DNA of 64,000 bases from Celoporthe dispersa (lineage: Eukaryota; Ascomycota; Sordariomycetes; Diaporthales; Cryphonectriaceae): positions 496,001 through 560,000 of the forward strand of contig WAID01000003.1 of assembly GCA_016584495.1 (NCBI GenBank), in the 5' to 3' direction. The notes beneath the pieces were generated by a model. That model was not told where the DNA came from, did not search any database, and saw only the letters and a program-made list of their open reading frames with translations. Position 1 is the first letter of the stretch. Each line of letters opens with the position of its first letter. The position numbers and the translations under genes are program-made. Positions 1-11,671 of this stretch are shown piece by piece.

Positions 1-2481
1 CTCAATCCTTATTCGAATGTGTCTGTGTGGCATGTGACATTGTTCTTGGCAGAAACAACATCACGTAGCCCCAACCGATCGTCATGTCTGCAGGTGGTGG
101 GCTGATTGATATCTGTCTCGTGGAGAGCTACGACATCATAGGACGGATAAGCCAGAGATAGGAAAAAGAGAAAGAGAAAGAGAAGAAAAAAATAAAGAGA
201 ACAAGAGACAGACTGGCACACAGCCTTGTCGAGGATGTTCCCGTCACGGCCCACGAGCCTCAACCCGCCCGGTCTAGTCCCCCCCCCTTCACCAGTCGGC
301 TCCGTCCTCCCGACGCACGATCAGGTCGAAACTGGCCTCATGGAGACCACGTGCTGCTCACGAGCCCATCGCCGCCGGGGATTTGCTGCACGTAACTGCC
401 AGGCGTGGGTGGAGCTTCCTCGTGAGGAAACAAAAAAAAAAAAACCACATGGGCGGGAACGGGGGTTGAAGGGATTTTGGCGATGGCATCACTGCTGCAC
501 CCTTGTTCATGGTCATGGTACGTACCAGCTCTTCCGTGGGACGCGCGACCCCGTAGTGCCGTCTCTCTGCACAGGTTTTTTTTACCGCCAGAACCCTCCC
601 CCCTTCGTCATGGCTCATGGGCGCAGCATTTTTTCTTTCCTTCTTCCTTCTGCAGCCTGCTGCTAATCATCTCGAGAGATTGTGACCTGCCGTTCAGGGA
701 AAGTGGATAATCCATCGGTCGGTCCTCTGCCTGGTATAAGCCGCGGGGCCACTGAGGACGTCGTCGGCCATCGGCGGGCGGGACTCTGCGTCTGACTAGC
801 TGGATCCTTTTTTTCTCTTTTTCTTTTCTCTCTCTCTCTCTTTTTTTCTTCTTTTCTTTCTCTTATTTCTCTGTACTTACGCTATGTAGCCATGTACTAT
901 GGTTGCCATGTATTCATGTACTATGGTTCCTACGTATTCATGTACAGTATGAACCAAGTCTGCCTTGGAGGGTGTATCCTGGTCAGTGGTTGGCAGGGAT
1001 CGGGGATCTTCGTCTGGGAACCCCCTCAGCCCTCCCGACCGGGATCCGAGGGCTGCAACTCGGACGCGACCTTATCGCAAGGGCGATGGCTGCATGCTAA
1101 CTTCCCTCTGCTGAATAAGGCCACCAGGGAAGGAACGAAAGAGACGATAACCAAAAGATACATGCGCAGCCCAGGGCTCGTCATCCTACTGGCCCCTCCT
1201 CCTCTCCCCTCCTCCTCCTCTCCTCCTCCTCAGCGTGCTCTCGCATCTGGGAGAGCAGGACAAAAATTGAAGAGGTCGGCGGATCGGATGTCGCTTGTTT
1301 ATCCCAAAATGGAAACGAGAGGCCCCACGCCCGAGTCTGGACTGCGTCTGCGTGTCGCCTGGTCTGCCTTACCTCTCTGTTCTGATTCTCTTCGCCCCCA
1401 ACCATACCCTCGACCTCTTGTCACGAAGTGGCTCCGACAGTCCTGGTGAGCTCCGGCCGGAGCGAGAACGGACGAAACCTCTGGCAACGCTCGACGATGT
1501 GACGACGAGAGAGAGAGAGGACAGGTCGACGTCAGCGCATGAAGACTGGAAACCCGAGACGGACATGGATTATTCCCCGACGCGCCAAACCCCATAGGAG
1601 ACATCTCATCAGCCTCAAAAAGAGACCCGGCAGATGCACGAGCAGATGGGCCCCTAGGTGAGCCAGGGGAGGGGGACAGGCCAGGACGGTAGAGGCGCTG
1701 GAGGCTGTTCGTCGTCGAGGCCCCCTCCCCCTCGGCACTCCCCCCTGCGGCGATCCCGCCCTCCCCCCCTCCTTCCGGCGAGTAGACCGTGGGACGTGGG
1801 ATGAGGCCCACGCCTGCATGCTTCTGGAAGGTGGTTCTAGGTCGGTTCTTGAGAGCCCCTGGAAGCACCGGTCCGTGGCATGGATGACTGACAGGGCAAG
1901 AGGCCCAGGACCACAACCACCTCGTGCGATCCCACATGGTCGGCGGTGCCATGGTGTAAGCCCCGATGGTCATATCATCGGGGCCTTGGTGGGTAGGGGG
2001 AACGGAGGCAGTGTCTCTGGAGAACCGATGCAGGACAGCCGGAGGTCCATACAAAAGAAGAAAACCAAAAAAAAAAAAAAAAAAAAGAAAGGGAAACAAA
2101 AAGAAAAAAGATGAGAAACATGGCCACGGGGTTCTCTCACCGTCAAGAAGGCGTGGGTTCGCCTTTCTTTTCTACTCCGGGCTCACGACCAGGTAGCAAG
2201 ACAACAACCACATCTCTCCCCTTCCTGTCTATCTATACTACTACCCACCCACCCCACCCCCGGCTACCCACCGTGCCCTGCATGGCAAGAAGAGCTCGAG
2301 ATCCCTGAGACAGAGAGACCGGTCAACGGGTTGTCATAATTATAGACTGCCATCCCCAGATGTCCAGGACCTAGACCTGGACCTGGACCTGGACCTGGAC
2401 AGCAGGAGGAATACGAGAAGCCGCGCCGCCTACCACCCCCCCCTCCCCTCTCCCAGAACCAGACACGACCAAGCAGCAGCC
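1..2481. other. Intergenic region upstream of the MFS gene
   Basis: I see no supportable gene here. The stretch holds CT-rich runs (about 805-870), an A-run at about 2069-2088, and open frames on both strands that look like low-complexity noise. The part next to the MFS start probably contains its promoter and leader. Confidence 0.6.
2367..2400 (+). repeat. Hexamer tandem repeat in the MFS leader
   Basis: A GACCTG hexamer is repeated about five times, the first unit imperfect, roughly 80 bases before the MFS start codon. It probably lies in the 5' untranslated leader. No function can be read from it. Confidence 0.8.
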
Positions 2482-4890
2482 ATGGCGTACCGTGGATCGC
2501 GCGGGTCCTTCAGCTACCCGTCCTCCCCCGTGTCCCCCAGGTCCGTACACTCAACAGGCTCCCGGAACTCCATGAGGTCGGTCAGGTCTGCGACGTGGGA
2601 CTCGGTGGTCGACGCCATCATCAGCGCAGAGCCCAGCCGGGACTCGCGCGTCTTCGACGAGGAGGACCTCGCCCAGCAGCATGAGCCCGCCATCCTCGAG
2701 GAGGCCGACGAGGACCTGTCGCGCCAACAACAACAACCCCCGAGGTACAGCAGCTATAACCCCTATATCACGGAGGGGCCTGTCCACTCGGCCCACCCGT
2801 CCATGGACGCGTCCACTATCGTTAATGGCCATGCTACCGAGCAGGGCTCCATAAGGAGGGCGTCGGCCCTCTCGGTTCCCGCCTCGAACCGGGCCTCTCG
2901 AGCCTCCTACACCAACTTCGACTTTAGCCTCGAGAGCGTCCCAGACATGACCCTCAAGATCCCCCAGGAGGAGACCGACCTCGCCGACGAGAGGCCTGCC
3001 GAGGAAACCCACGACGAGAAGATGGGTGCCGAGGAGAAGGAGGCGCGGGTCTCGCGCCTGGGGCTCTCGCGCTCCAGCTCCCGCTCGGCCTCCCAGTCGG
3101 CCTCGTCCACCGTCCACGGGCAGCTCGACGAGGCACCCACGTCCAAGGACGTCCCGCCCCCGGCCGACGCCGACCTTGAGGCCGGGCTCGTGCAGCAGCA
3201 GCAGCAGCAGAAGCAGCAGGACCAGGACCAGGACCAGGACCACCAGCAGCAGCACCCGGCAGACGCCGTGCCGGATGCCCCCTTCTCCGCCTTCCCGACG
3301 AGGGCCAAGCAGCTCATCGTCCTGGGCGCCGCCTCTGCGTCCGTCTTCGCCCCGCTGTCGATGCAGATCTACCTCCCCTCGCTCACCAGGCTCGTCACGG
3401 ACTTTGGTGTGTCCCGCAGCGCCATCAACCTCACCGTCAGCGTGTACATGATCTTCATGGCCATCTCGCCCATGATCATTGGCGGCCTCGCGGACGTCGT
3501 CGGCCGCCGCCCGGCCATGCTCTGCTGCTTCGCCATCTACATGGTGTCCTGCGTCATGATCGCCCTCTGCCACACCTACAAGGAGCTCATGGGCTTCCGC
3601 ATCCTGCAGTCCGTCGGCGCCAGCCCGACCATCGCCATCGCCTCGGCCGTCGTCGCCGACATCGTCACCAGCGCCGAGCGGGGGAGCTATGCGGCCCTGG
3701 TGGCGCTGCCCGTCATCTTCGCGCCCACCCTGGGCCCTGTCATCGGCGGCCTGCTGACCCAGTACCTCGGCTGGCGGTCCATCTTCTGGTTCCTGCTCAT
3801 CGCGGGCGCCTTCACCTTCGCCATGATCCTGGTCTTCTTCCCCGAGACGTGCCGGTTCATCGTCGGCGACGCCTCGGCCAAGGCCCCCCGGCGGTACAGG
3901 AGCGTCGCCCAGGTGCTCCGGGACGAGAAGCCCGAGCACAGCCAGGCCGTGGAGGACGAGAAGGCGCGGCTCAAGGGCGGGCAGACCGTGCGCCAGATGC
4001 TGTGGTCGTCCCTGACGGCCGCCGTGCGCATCCTGTTCACCAGGGAGCGCTTCGGCCTGCTCTTCTACGTGGGCCTCATCTTCTCCGGGTTCCAGGCCAT
4101 CGCGACCGAGCTCCCCACCCAGTTCAAGGCCATCTACGGCTACGACTCGGTCATGATCGGCATCATGTACCTGCCGCTGGCCGGGGGCGCCATGATGTCC
4201 ACCGCCGTCTTCGGCAGGCAGATGAACAAGAACTTCCGCAAGTACGCCGCCAGGGCCGGCATCAGCTTCGAGGACGGCCAGGAGGTCGACATGAACAGGG
4301 TCAACGTCGAGCGCGCCCGCCTCGAGGTCTGCGCCGCCCCGCTGGTCATCTCCATGGCCGGCATCATCTGCTGGGGCTGGGTGCTCGAGATGAAGACGTC
4401 CATCGCCGGCCCGTGCGTCCTGCTCTTCTTCATGGGCGTGGGCCTGAACGGCGTCATGGCCACCACCAACGCCCTGCTCATGGACATCTCCCAGTCCCAG
4501 GCCGGCGCCGTCATGGCCGCCAGCAACCTGACCCGCTGCGCCCTCGGCGCCGTCGCCTCCGCCGCCATCCAGACCATGATCGACAAGATGGGCCTGGGCT
4601 GGACCTACGTCATCTTCGGCCTGGTCTTCCTCGTCTTCTCCCCGATGGTCGCCCTGCACTACTTCAGGGGCCTCCAGATGAGACAGGCAGCAAGGGCCAG
4701 GGAGGACAGGAGGCTGGCGGCAGCACAGCAGGATGCCCCCGGCTGCACCACCACGGAGCAGCCCGCCGCGACCGGTATCGTAGAGGCCGCTGCCGTCGAT
4801 GCCGTTGTCAGCACAACAGCCGCCATCCCACTGGTAGAGATAAAGAGCAGGGAGGGGTCTGGGAGGAATTCGGCGTGCAGCAAGAGCTAG
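2482..4890 (+). CDS. MFS drug:H+ antiporter, DHA1/QDR-like
   Basis: Single-exon, 802-residue plasma-membrane transporter of the major facilitator superfamily, DHA1 group, closest in style to yeast QDR/AQR/DTR proton antiporters that export drugs, acids or polyamines. Residues 1-270 form a long Ser/Glu/Gln-rich cytosolic tail with a polyglutamine and Gln-Asp run (nt 3193-3258). The membrane domain starts near residue 275. The motif-A signature GGLADVVGRRP sits at about 334-344, and FPETCRFIVGD closes the first six-helix half near 452. A central loop follows, then the second half and a tail of about 60 residues. The start fits a good Kozak context (gcagccATGg). The frame is unbroken, unlike most neighbours. 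The substrate cannot be told from sequence. Confidence 0.9.
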   Translation: MAYRGSRGSFSYPSSPVSPRSVHSTGSRNSMRSVRSATWDSVVDAIISAEPSRDSRVFDEEDLAQQHEPAILEEADEDLSRQQQQPPRYSSYNPYITEGPVHSAHPSMDASTIVNGHATEQGSIRRASALSVPASNRASRASYTNFDFSLESVPDMTLKIPQEETDLADERPAEETHDEKMGAEEKEARVSRLGLSRSSSRSASQSASSTVHGQLDEAPTSKDVPPPADADLEAGLVQQQQQQKQQDQDQDQDHQQQHPADAVPDAPFSAFPTRAKQLIVLGAASASVFAPLSMQIYLPSLTRLVTDFGVSRSAINLTVSVYMIFMAISPMIIGGLADVVGRRPAMLCCFAIYMVSCVMIALCHTYKELMGFRILQSVGASPTIAIASAVVADIVTSAERGSYAALVALPVIFAPTLGPVIGGLLTQYLGWRSIFWFLLIAGAFTFAMILVFFPETCRFIVGDASAKAPRRYRSVAQVLRDEKPEHSQAVEDEKARLKGGQTVRQMLWSSLTAAVRILFTRERFGLLFYVGLIFSGFQAIATELPTQFKAIYGYDSVMIGIMYLPLAGGAMMSTAVFGRQMNKNFRKYAARAGISFEDGQEVDMNRVNVERARLEVCAAPLVISMAGIICWGWVLEMKTSIAGPCVLLFFMGVGLNGVMATTNALLMDISQSQAGAVMAASNLTRCALGAVASAAIQTMIDKMGLGWTYVIFGLVFLVFSPMVALHYFRGLQMRQAARAREDRRLAAAQQDAPGCTTTEQPAATGIVEAAAVDAVVSTTAAIPLVEIKSREGSGRNSACSKS

Positions 4891-6069
4891 CTCGGCTCCT
4901 GCTCTTCCTAATGATTTGTTATAGATTATGATTTGCTTTTCTTTTTTTTTCCCCCTCTCCCCATCTCTTCCTGGGTTTTGTTGTTTCGACGGAGTGTTTC
5001 TGGACGAGGTTGCGCTGCCACCATTCCTGAGGCGGGGCACTGGTCAGAAGTCAGGTGATCAAGTACCCTCCAGGGTTCCTTGCCTGATCACAAGAGGTTG
5101 AAGGGCCAGGGGGGGAGGGTGCCCTGATGCTCTTTTCCTGCTGCGAGGACGAGCCGGAATCATGTAATATATTTCACAAAATATCCTTGCATAGGCAATC
5201 ATGACGTGGCGGGCAATTCATATCCCATCTTGACCTCTGAGAGACATCCGGCTCCTTTTTCTTTTCTTCCTTCTTTTTTCTTCTGGCATGATGATCCGGA
5301 CTGCCGTGACAGGCTGGCTATCCTCTGCCATCTCTCAGCGTCAGTTCAGGATGTCCTCTAGTCTACACAGTGACGGCTTCTCTCTGTATGTTTGTTTCTG
5401 AACCGTCTCTGACATTGTGTGGGGCGTTCTTTTATATGTATCGTAGTGCATCCAGGTGGCCTGTACTCCGGCGCCGACCAAGCCCCACACACATCTCTCT
5501 TCGCGGGAGGGGGACTCTGATACCAGAGCCAGGTCCGCCTGTCTGTCTAGATGAGAAAAGAGCTCGTGCTGATCTGGGGGGGGATGGGGGGGGTGTGACC
5601 TTGTAGCAGTTGTACCAAGGTAGTCCTGCTCCCGCATCTCGTGCAGCGGTCCGCCGAGGGACATACGGCCTTAGGTCATTCTCAGCGCCGAGGCCATGTA
5701 CGAGGCAAGGAGTCTTGTCTCCCACTCCTGTATTTCATTCTACCGCCTGTAACTATTTTCCCCCATTACTACGTCGAGTTAGCCCTCCGACTTTGTGCAA
5801 CTCAGCCCGGAATCTAAGGTCGACGGGCCAGTGTGCCGCTCAGATTGCCAGACCTGTAGCCTTAAAATTCTCGCACAGCAGACGCATGCCCGATCAGTCT
5901 TGTATGTGAAAAATAAAGCCTGGTGATGATGGAGATACGTGCCTACTTCATAAGTACACTACTCATTACGGCAACGTCTGAACGCTGTACCGGCCTGCCC
6001 ATTTTATCCACCGCAGCTGAAGAAGAAGAAAGTAAAAATCCTGGTTGGTGGGGGAATGATTCGTCCCAC
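4891..6069. other. Convergent intergenic region
   Basis: This lies between the 3' ends of the MFS gene (+) and UBX2 (-). It holds T-rich tracts and no recognisable gene. Both terminators and polyadenylation sites should fall here. Confidence 0.6.
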
Positions 6070-7738
6070 TTACTCCTCGCCCTCCTCCTCGTCCACGACG
6101 TCCTCGACGATCAGGTTCCCCGACCTGCCGATCGTCTCCCGCAGGGTCTTGTCCCTGGTCGGCTCGAAGACCTCGCGGGGCATCAGGCTGGCGAGCCTGA
6201 ACCGGTACACGTGCTCATACCCCTCGGGCCCGCCGGCGGAGAACTTCTCGTCCAGCTCGGACTCGTCGGCGGGCCGCTGCAGCAGGTCATAGCACTCGAC
6301 AAAGGCGTACAGCTCCTCTACCGTCGCGCCGCCGGCGAACCGCCGGATGACCCTGCCCGCCCCGGCCTCCTCGGGCATCTTGACCGCCAGCCGCACCACG
6401 TCCTGGTCGCCGGCGGGCGGCTCGGGGGCCATCACCGCGGCGCGCCAGCGCCTCCACATCTGCCGCATGCGCTCCCTCTCGGCCGCGCGCTCCGCCTCCG
6501 CCTGCGCCCTCCTCTCCGCCTCCGCCGCGGCCTTCTCCTCCTCGCGCCTCTGTCTGGCGCGCTCGCGGTCCGTGGCCAGCGAGCGCTCGTAGGCCGAGTC
6601 CTGCTCCATCCGCAGGTTCCGCGCCGACTGCTGCACGGCCCGCTCGGCCCGCAGGCCGTCCAGGTCCGGCGAGTGCTTGCTGATGGCGGCGCGGATGCCG
6701 GCCAGGTAGGCAGACGCCGTGGTCGGCCCCACCAGCCGCTTGATGATGCCCATCCTCGTGGTGCCCTCGCTGGGCGTGCGGCTGATGAGCACGCTGAAGG
6801 GGAACCTGGTGCAGCCGTACTCGCCGGAGACGAGGTAGGCCTCGCTGTCGAGGACGTTGCCGCCCCAGAGGATGACGTCGCTGGCCGGGTCGGAGAGGAA
6901 GGCGGCGACCTCGGGGGCGAGGAGCACGTCGCGCGCGAAGGCGGCGGTGTCGTCGTGCTCGGGCGACATGAGCACCATGAGCAGGAACTTGAGCTCCTTC
7001 TTGGCGAGGTCCTGGGCCTGGGCGAAGCCGCCCTCGAACCAGGGCAGGGTGCCGCCGCCGCCGCCGCCGCCGTACTCCTCCTCGAACTCCCTCCTGAAGC
7101 GCGAGGCCGAGTCCCGCGGCAGCAGCATCTTCCTCCCGCCGGTGCTGCGCAGGCCGCGCGCGAGGGAGCTCGAGACGGCGCGGGGCCGGAGGGACCGCGG
7201 CAGGAGGCAGAGGATGTAGGAGACGGGCCGGAGCATGGCCGAGAAGAGCCGCCAGCCCAGCTGCAGGGGCATGAGGAAGAGCCCTACGAGCCACGGCGGC
7301 TGCCAGAGGCCGGCGGGCCGCAGTACCACGCGCGGTGCGGGCTCGGTCCGGTGTGCATGGGGGTTCCTGCCTGCGGCGGCGGCGGCGGCGGCGGCGGGTT
7401 GTGTATAAAAGCTCTCCTGGAGGTTCTCGTGTCGGCCGGCCACGCGCGGGATGTCGGCCTGGGCCTGGGCTTCGGCAACGGGGTCGGGGCCCTCCCCGTC
7501 AAAGAACTTTGTTATAGCGATCTGGACCCAGGGCAGGGTGTTTTAGCACCGGATGGGTATCGACAGGAGAAGGGGGGCCCGTCTGCTTGCTTACCTGGAC
7601 GTTCCACTGCGACCTCTCGAGCAGCGGGACGGCATCCTTGGCTCCTGGTTGGTGAGCTGGATGTACTGCTGTAGGGCCTCCTGCTGGTCAGGGGGACAGC
7701 TGGGCCATGTCGACATCAGCCCCGCTCGGGCTCGCCAT
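6070..7738 (-). CDS. UBX2: UBX-domain ER protein, UBX2/FAF2-like
   Basis: Probable ER-membrane adaptor that recruits the Cdc48/p97 ATPase to ubiquitinated substrates in ER-associated degradation. Two exons, 7738-7595 and 7521-6070, are separated by a 73-bp phase-0 intron; about 531 residues. Exon 1 encodes the UBA domain (SPDQQEALQQYIQLTNQE, then KDAVPLLERSQWNV). A hydrophobic hairpin follows at about 110-158 (VGLFLMPLQLGWRLFSAML), then a UAS thioredoxin-like domain (about 185-330), a charged coiled coil (about 350-410) and a C-terminal UBX domain from about 420. Exon 1 as given is broken: there is one extra base in the G-run 7691-7695 and one missing near 7642. The shifts cancel and the exon keeps 144 bases. 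Orthology is by remembered family pattern. Confidence 0.85.
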
Positions 7739-9380
7739 GGTCGGGGAGGACAACCAGGTCTCTCTGCAGCCTTGTTGTGGAGAGAACCCCTTGTGCTCGG
7801 GTGGTGTGGTGGTATTCAGCAGCCCATCCACACGTGGGGAGGCCAATATGTGGTGTGGCAGGTGGTCTGCAGGATGGAGGAAGAGATGAGGAGGAGGAGG
7901 AGGAGGGAGAGAAAGCTGTGCTGGGTAGCAGTGGAAGGGGGGGTCTAGGCTGAATAAGAAATGTCCCCTCCCTCCAGGAGGCACAGTGTTGTATCTGGTG
8001 AAGCTTCTGGGGGAGCTGACAGTCCGGTTGTTGCAAACGTGTGCAGAAGCCAACAGCGGCAGAATTTAAGTGTCATGGTACCTCAGCTGTAAGATCTGGG
8101 CTAGAGTGACACCTGTCGGGACCTACCGACGTCACCCCCCTGTGGGGAGGGGGGGGGTAAGTTTGGATCCCCTGCTGGGCTGGGCTGTTTTGGCTGCTTG
8201 CAGGTGATCCACCACCTCGGTATCCCCAGGGTCACCTACCATGTATGTACTGGAGTACGTAAGGCTCATGGGCAGCAATAGAGTTCAGGTCTCAGGCAGG
8301 CCAGTGCTTTACTATTACATGGTTTGATCAGGTGGCCAGGGGACAGGTAAGCCCACAGGTACTCCGTACAGCCACTGGTGCTGTGTGAGGGCGAGCTGAG
8401 ATGGGTTCTGCTATGTACCATAGTATGCAGTGCTACAAGAGTATTGTACCTTTTCACTCCTCTGCTGTGGTAGGGCACCTGCTGGGTACTGTAGTGGATA
8501 GGGCAGCAGCAGGGGTGCTAGCCCGAGATCGCACCCTGGCCTGCCCTGGCCTGCCCTGGCCTGCCCGCCCTGTCTGCAGTGTACCACAGCGGGCAGCGGC
8601 TTTGTTCTGCTGCTGCACTGACTGGGATCTTGGTTGGGGTGGACGGGGGGACTGGGGGTGGGCTCTGCTGCTATTGTCCTCTGGTGTGGAAGGGCTCCCA
8701 ATCCACCATCATCCCACACGGAGACGGCTCTGACCACGACACGTCTTCCCACCACATCCTCTGAATTGTTGTTGTCGCCCACACCCCACCTCCAACTTTT
8801 TTTTTTCTTTACGTGTGTGTTTTGTTGTTTTGATGCTGCAGCCTCGCCCATCAGCCTCGTCCTCCCTCCCTCTCTCCTCCTGTCTACATCCACCCTCCAT
8901 CCTGATCTCCAGAGCCAGGCCCATGGGCAGAGAACATCCTCAGCATGATAAGCCATGGGAAACAGTTGTGAGGTCCAAGTAAGCAGCATCACCATCCCCT
9001 CCTGCCTCTCCCTGCCTCCCGTTTCCCTCCCTCACCCCCACTGTCAACTTCATCATCGTCCCGCGTATCGTGTGTGGCCTTGTGCTATCGATTGCGAACC
9101 ACCCCGCGCGCTACCGCCGCCGTCACCCGTGTCGCAAGCGCACTGGCGACGACGACGACTGCGACGACGACGCCTCTCTGCCCCCGCGCTGCCGTCGACT
9201 TCCGACCTCAGTGTCTTCCCGCCTGTGGGATGCGGTCGTCTCCTGCTGACCCAGCTCTTCTCTCTCGACACAAGGCGTCGTGGATTCGGAAATAGGACTG
9301 TCGTCGTCCTTGCGAGCAAGGCTCTCTGACGGGTGTGCCCCTCCCTCGCGCACCCCTCCAGCACGTCGCAAAGCCAGAGA
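7739..9380. other. Divergent promoter region UBX2/PAN3
   Basis: About 1.6 kb separate the divergent UBX2 and PAN3 starts. I see no gene. The region contains a T-run near 8799 and a (CCTGGCCTGC)3 tandem repeat at about 8534-8563. Confidence 0.6.
8534..8563 (+). repeat. 10-bp tandem repeat, three copies
   Basis: Three direct copies of CCTGGCCTGC in the UBX2-PAN3 intergenic region. It is a simple minisatellite with no evident role. Confidence 0.75.
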
Positions 9381-11570
9381 ATGGCCGGTACTCCTGATCT
9401 GCGCCGACAGGTTGGGTCGCCTCGGCCCAAGGGACGCGGTACGTTCTCTGCGCCTGCATCCCCTCCCTTTCCTCCTCCTCGCGACACCAGGCACCGGCCA
9501 CGATGCGTTCCTGGCGTCCACCTGCGCTTCTCCTCCTCGCCGTGGCCCGCCCCGCTGACAGACATCGCGTCTCCCCCCCCTCCCCTCCCCCACCACACAC
9601 AGACAAGGACACCCTCTGCAGGAACATCCTGATCTATGGCAAATGCCGCTACGAGAACTCGGGCTGCAACTTCAACCACGATCCCCCAAACAACAACTTC
9701 AACCCCGCCCAGAACCACGCCGGCGGCAGCACCTCCGACATGAACAAGAAGGCCCTCAACGGGGACTCCCCCTCCTTCACCCCCTCGAACCTCACCGCCC
9801 AGGCCCCGACCGGCCCCAAGAAGTCGTCCCTCCCCTCTCAGGCCGCGAGCGCCGCCGTCTTCACCCCCGCGGCGTCGGCTCTGCCACCCCTGCTCCCTCC
9901 GAGCCCGAGCGTGAGCGCGAGCGCGAGCGCGTCTTCAACCCCGCCTCCATCAAGGAGTTCACCCCCCAGAATAATAACACCTTCGACCTCGTCGTCGGCG
10001 GCGGCAGCACCAGCAGCGCTGCGACGCCGACCCCCGAGCCCAACAACCTGCCGTCCTACGACCCCTTCCAGGCGCCCGTGCCTGCCGCCGCGGCGCAGTA
10101 CAATCCATATGCGGGTGACCACGCGGCCGGTCTCGCCGGCGGCCCTCGACCGGCGCCGCCTCGTACTACCAGGGCCAGGGCGGCGCATACCCTACGCCGG
10201 TCCAGCCGCCCCCGTACCACCTGTATGCCAACATCGGCCCCTACCGCGAGGACCTGCTGCCGTACCAGAGACAGACGCGCGACTTCTTCATGCCGGACGA
10301 GCTGAGGGAGGAGCTGCAGAAGAAGGCGCACGCGGCCCTCCAGGTGATCCCCAGCAGCATCCAGCTCGAGGGCTACCACTCCCTGGTGCCCCTGGACAAG
10401 GTCGACACCCCCCACCGGAAGAGCACGACCATCTTCGGCTGGACGAGCTGGCTGTTCAAGTCGTTCTCGGCCAAGACGGGCAGGATCTACTGCCTGCGCA
10501 GGCTGCAGGACTTCCGCCTGGGCGACCGCGAGGCCACGCAGGCCATCGAGACCATCAAGAAGTGGAAGCAGATCAACAACGGCAGCGTCGTCTTCGTGCA
10601 CGACGCCTTCACCACCTCGGCCTTTGGCGACCGGTCCCTCGTCTTCGCCCTGGACTACTTCCCCCTCGCGCAGACCCTCGCCGAGGTGCACCTGACGCAG
10701 CCGCCGCCCAAGGACCACCGGTTCCGCGGCCCGGCCGCCCTCCCCAAGATCCCCGAGAGCGTGATCTGGGCCTATGTCGCCCAGATCGCCAGCGCGCTCA
10801 AGGCCATCCACGCCAAGGACCTCGCCGCCCGGTGTCTGGACCCCAGCAAGATCATCGTCACCGAGAAGAACAGGATCCGGCTGACGGCCTGCGCCATCCT
10901 CGACGTCGTGCAGTACCAGGCGCACCGGTCGGTCAAGGAGCTGCAGCAGGAGGACTTTGCCCAGCTGGGCCGGCTGATCCTGTGCCTCGCCAACACCAAG
11001 CTGCCGGGCCAGCTCGCGGACCTGGAGGCGGAGGTGGCCGCGGTGGCCCGGCGGTACCAGTCCGGCCCCCAGGGCGAGTCGGCGCTGCGGGACCTGGTGC
11101 AGTGGCTGCTCGACACGCCCGGCGCCAAGAGCGCCGAGCAGCTCATCACGGGCATGCCGAACCAGATGGCCGAGTGCCTCGACAGGAACCTGCAGCACAC
11201 CGACATGCTCACCGGCGAGCTCCAGCGCGAGCTCGAGAACGGCCGCGTCGTGCGCCTGCTGATGAAGCTGGGCACGATCAACGAGCGCCAGGACTACGAC
11301 GGCGACCCGTCCTGGTCCGAGAACGGCGAGCGCTACACGCTCAAGCTGTTCCGCGACTACGTCTTCCACCGCGTCGACGAGCACGCCCGCCCCGTCTTCG
11401 ACGTCGGCCACATGCTCGGCTGCCTCAACAAGCTGGACGCGGGCTCGGCGGAGCGCATTCGCCTGACGAGCAGGAACAACGAGACCGATTTTATCATCAC
11501 CTATGCTGAGCTGAAGAAGCAGGTGAACAGCGCGTTCGCCGACCTCATGAAACATAACAGGCGCGCTTAG
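9381..11570 (+). CDS. PAN3: PAN2-PAN3 deadenylase regulatory subunit PAN3
   Basis: Regulatory subunit of the PAN2-PAN3 poly(A) nuclease, which starts mRNA deadenylation in the cytoplasm. Exons 9381-9438 and 9603-11570 flank a 164-bp phase-1 intron. The N-terminus QVGSPRPKGRG joins DKDTLCRNILIYGKCRYENS, a CCCH zinc finger that binds poly(A). A disordered linker contains FNPASIKEFTPQN (PABP-binding PAM2 region). A pseudokinase follows (MPDELREELQKKAHAALQV onward), then the C-terminal coiled coil and knob. Two one-base deletions break the linker: one in the C-run 9864-9868, one at CCC 10143-10145. Adding both back gives 675 residues and a continuous frame. The start was chosen because it encodes the conserved SPRPKGR stretch. 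Confidence 0.92.
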
Positions 11571-11671
11571 GGAGCAGCGCGACGGAGCACACTGACTTCT
11601 TCCGACCGGGGCAGCAGAAGTGGCGGGTGGCCCCCCAACCCCAGCAGCAGCCGCCGCCGCCGCCCGGACCT

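Noticed and set aside
2551..5040. 829-residue open frame antisense to the MFS gene
   Set aside because: His/Asp/Gly-rich shadow of a GC-biased codon third position; no domain, while the sense strand has a clear transporter.
5923..7674. 583-residue open frame antisense to UBX2
   Set aside because: Low-complexity Gly/Leu/Arg sequence; the opposite strand encodes UBX2.
9860..10150. Programmed frameshifting in PAN3
   Set aside because: Two shifts in disordered linker at plain C-runs without slippery-site or structure, and the same kind of breaks in many neighbours, point to sequence error.
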